Origin: VFMC01 sp037130535
GTDB taxonomy: Bacteria; Actinomycetota; Acidimicrobiia; Acidimicrobiales; Ilumatobacteraceae
Direction of reading: 5' to 3'
Assembly (NCBI GenBank): GCA_037130535.1
Contig: JBAXSU010000191.1
Coordinates: forward strand, 1-6,217
DNA length: 6,217 bases
Positions within the stretch are counted from its first letter, which is position 1. Each line of letters opens with the position of its first letter. The notes under the pieces are model-generated. The model was not told the DNA's origin, searched no databases, and saw only the letters and a list, made by a program, of their open reading frames with translations. Shown here in pieces: positions 5,341-6,217 of the stretch. A program made the translations under genes and the position numbers.

Positions 5341-5615
5341 GTGGCCGTGTGGCGGACGATCGCGGCGCTGATGTCTTCGAGGTCGCGTAGCAGCGAATCG
5401 GCCTGCTTGAAGCTGAGCGGGTTGAACTCGAGACCGCCGTCGCCGATGGCCACCCAGTCGCGACCGACGATGCCGAGCCACCCCATGTCGTCGAGGGCGG
5501 TGAGGAATCGGCGCCGGAAGACGGCAATGCGTTCAGCATCAGTGGCGATGGCGGCGACGATCTCTTCGGCGCTCGCGGCAACAAGGGTGGATGGGTCGGC
5601 GTTGTGTTCAGGCAT
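5313..5615 (-). CDS. 100-residue hypothetical protein
   Basis: The start is the ATG at 5615, preceded by GAGGGGG with a 7-base gap. The product begins MPEHNADPSTLVAASAEEI and continues with a predicted helix rich in Ala, Glu and Arg. A DDMGWLGIVGRDWVAIGDGG segment follows at about 41-60, then a helical FKQADSLLRDLEDISAAIVR and the end GQIELF. It is acidic, has no signal peptide or membrane segment, and belongs to no family I recognise. Its last 28 bases overlap the presumed start of the ParB-like gene, so the two are likely translated from one message and may work together. A palindrome at 5640-5653 lies in its upstream gap. Confidence 0.72.
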   Translation of the reverse strand: MPEHNADPSTLVAASAEEIVAAIATDAERIAVFRRRFLTALDDMGWLGIVGRDWVAIGDGGLEFNPLSFKQADSLLRDLEDISAAIVRHTATCDGQIELF

Positions 5616-5622
5616 GATCGGG

Positions 5623-5629
5623 CCCCCTC
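5623..5629 (-). promoter_or_regulatory. Shine-Dalgarno of the 100-residue gene
   Basis: On the minus strand this reads GAGGGGG, 7 bases before the ATG at 5615. It favours that start over an in-frame codon 15 residues upstream. Confidence 0.6.
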
Positions 5630-5639
5630 GGTGGTCGCA

Positions 5640-5653
5640 CCTGCGAGCGCAGG
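5640..5653. promoter_or_regulatory. 14-bp palindrome upstream of the 100-residue gene
   Basis: CCTGCG-AG-CGCAGG has perfect 6-bp arms. It sits 24 bases before the ATG at 5615, within the 92-base gap between two minus-strand genes. A looser pair, CACTG at 5662-5666 with CAGTG at 5675-5679, lies beside it. These could be an operator, or an end-of-transcript structure for the upstream gene. No promoter hexamers are clear. Confidence 0.3.
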
Positions 5654-5707
5654 CGGTCACTCACTGAACGGACACAGTGCCGTCGAGTGCGCGGTGAACG
5701 CGGTGCC

Positions 5708-6217
5708 TCAGCCGCCGGTGGTTGGGCGACTACCGGCGGATGGGTCGCGGTCGAGATGGTCGGCGAGTCGGCGAATGATGCGGCGGACCTCGTCGGTGGT
5801 GACGTCGGCGAGGATGCCGTCGGGGGAGTGAGCGGGTTGCTGCGGCAGGACGGGTTGTCTGCTGTTCCCGGTGGGATCGGAGTGGACGCCGGTGGTGCTA
5901 CGTCCGATCAGACGTGCGAGTTCCCTTGTGAGCTGGAGGCCGTATCTGCGGTTGGCCTGCAGGTCGCTTCGTCGGGCGGAGATCGCGGCGACCAGGTCGT
6001 TCGCTGCCTCTGCGAGGGCGTCGACGGTGACACGGTGGGTCGAGGGCCACTCGAGTTGCTCGCCTCGCAGGAGCCTGCGCAGCCCATCGGCGGCTGCGGT
6101 GCGTTCGTCGTCAGACGTCGCCCCGCGAAGGTCGATGACACTGACCTCATGAGGGGACGGCAGGGACGGGTCATGTTCGGCGATCCACAGCACGCCAGGG
6201 TCGACGCTGCCTGCCAT
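5708..6217 (-). CDS. Hypothetical protein at the right edge
   Basis: An ATG occupies the last three bases of the window and gives 169 residues, beginning MAGSVDPGVLWIAEHDPSLP. The true start could lie further upstream outside the window. Residues about 35-100 are predicted helical and charged (DDERTAAADGLRRLLRGEQ, then DALAEAANDLVAAISARRSD and LTRELARLIGR). A Pro/Ser-rich linker follows at about 108-130, then a C-terminal helix (TTDEVRRIIRRLADHLDRD). No catalytic motif, membrane segment or family is recognised. It precedes the 100-residue gene on the same strand with a 92-base gap, so it could belong to the same transcription unit or be separate. Confidence 0.68.
   Translation of the reverse strand: MAGSVDPGVLWIAEHDPSLPSPHEVSVIDLRGATSDDERTAAADGLRRLLRGEQLEWPSTHRVTVDALAEAANDLVAAISARRSDLQANRRYGLQLTRELARLIGRSTTGVHSDPTGNSRQPVLPQQPAHSPDGILADVTTDEVRRIIRRLADHLDRDPSAGSRPTTGG

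Overview
The window is GC-rich DNA of actinobacterial character: codons favour G or C in third position, GTG starts follow clear Shine-Dalgarno sequences, and the hypothetical proteins are Arg/Ala/Asp-rich. A closer placement cannot be supported from sequence alone. No rRNA, tRNA, transposase, integrase or CRISPR array was seen. The mix of accessory families, long gene-poor gaps and mostly hypothetical genes fits an accessory or island-like region.

Left part (1-1860, plus strand): a two-gene unit. The 3' end of a DprA/Smf-like gene enters from the left edge. It overlaps by 4 bases (GTGA) a 451-residue protein that joins an N-terminal HAD phosphatase-like domain to a C-terminal phosphoribosyltransferase (PRTase). 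A DprA-like protein coupled to a PRTase is the layout I recall for the ShosTA toxin-antitoxin and anti-phage pair. This is the best candidate for a defence system here, and the HAD fusion is its most notable feature. A 10-bp tandem duplication near the left edge may have shifted the frame of the DprA-like gene. A stem-loop follows the unit.

Middle (1861-2974): about 600 bp with little coding evidence apart from one possible 58-residue Trp-rich ORF. Then comes a 137-residue protein of unrecognised family with one predicted membrane segment and a small beta-rich C-terminal domain. It converges on the right-hand genes across a short gap with inverted repeats.

Right part (2975-6217, all minus strand): read in transcription order from the right edge, it holds a 169-residue hypothetical protein, a 100-residue hypothetical protein, an overlapping 223-residue ParB-like protein, a roughly 540-bp gap with a stem-loop and two doubtful ORFs, and a 385-residue protein. 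The last carries an HExxH zinc-peptidase motif in its middle and a HicA-like domain at its C-terminus, with no HicB partner in view. A perfect-armed 16-bp palindrome lies just upstream of it and could be an operator.

The left unit and the HExxH-HicA gene both look like conflict or toxin-type modules. The ParB-like cluster has no ParA and no recognised partner. No functional link between the three modules can be shown from this sequence.
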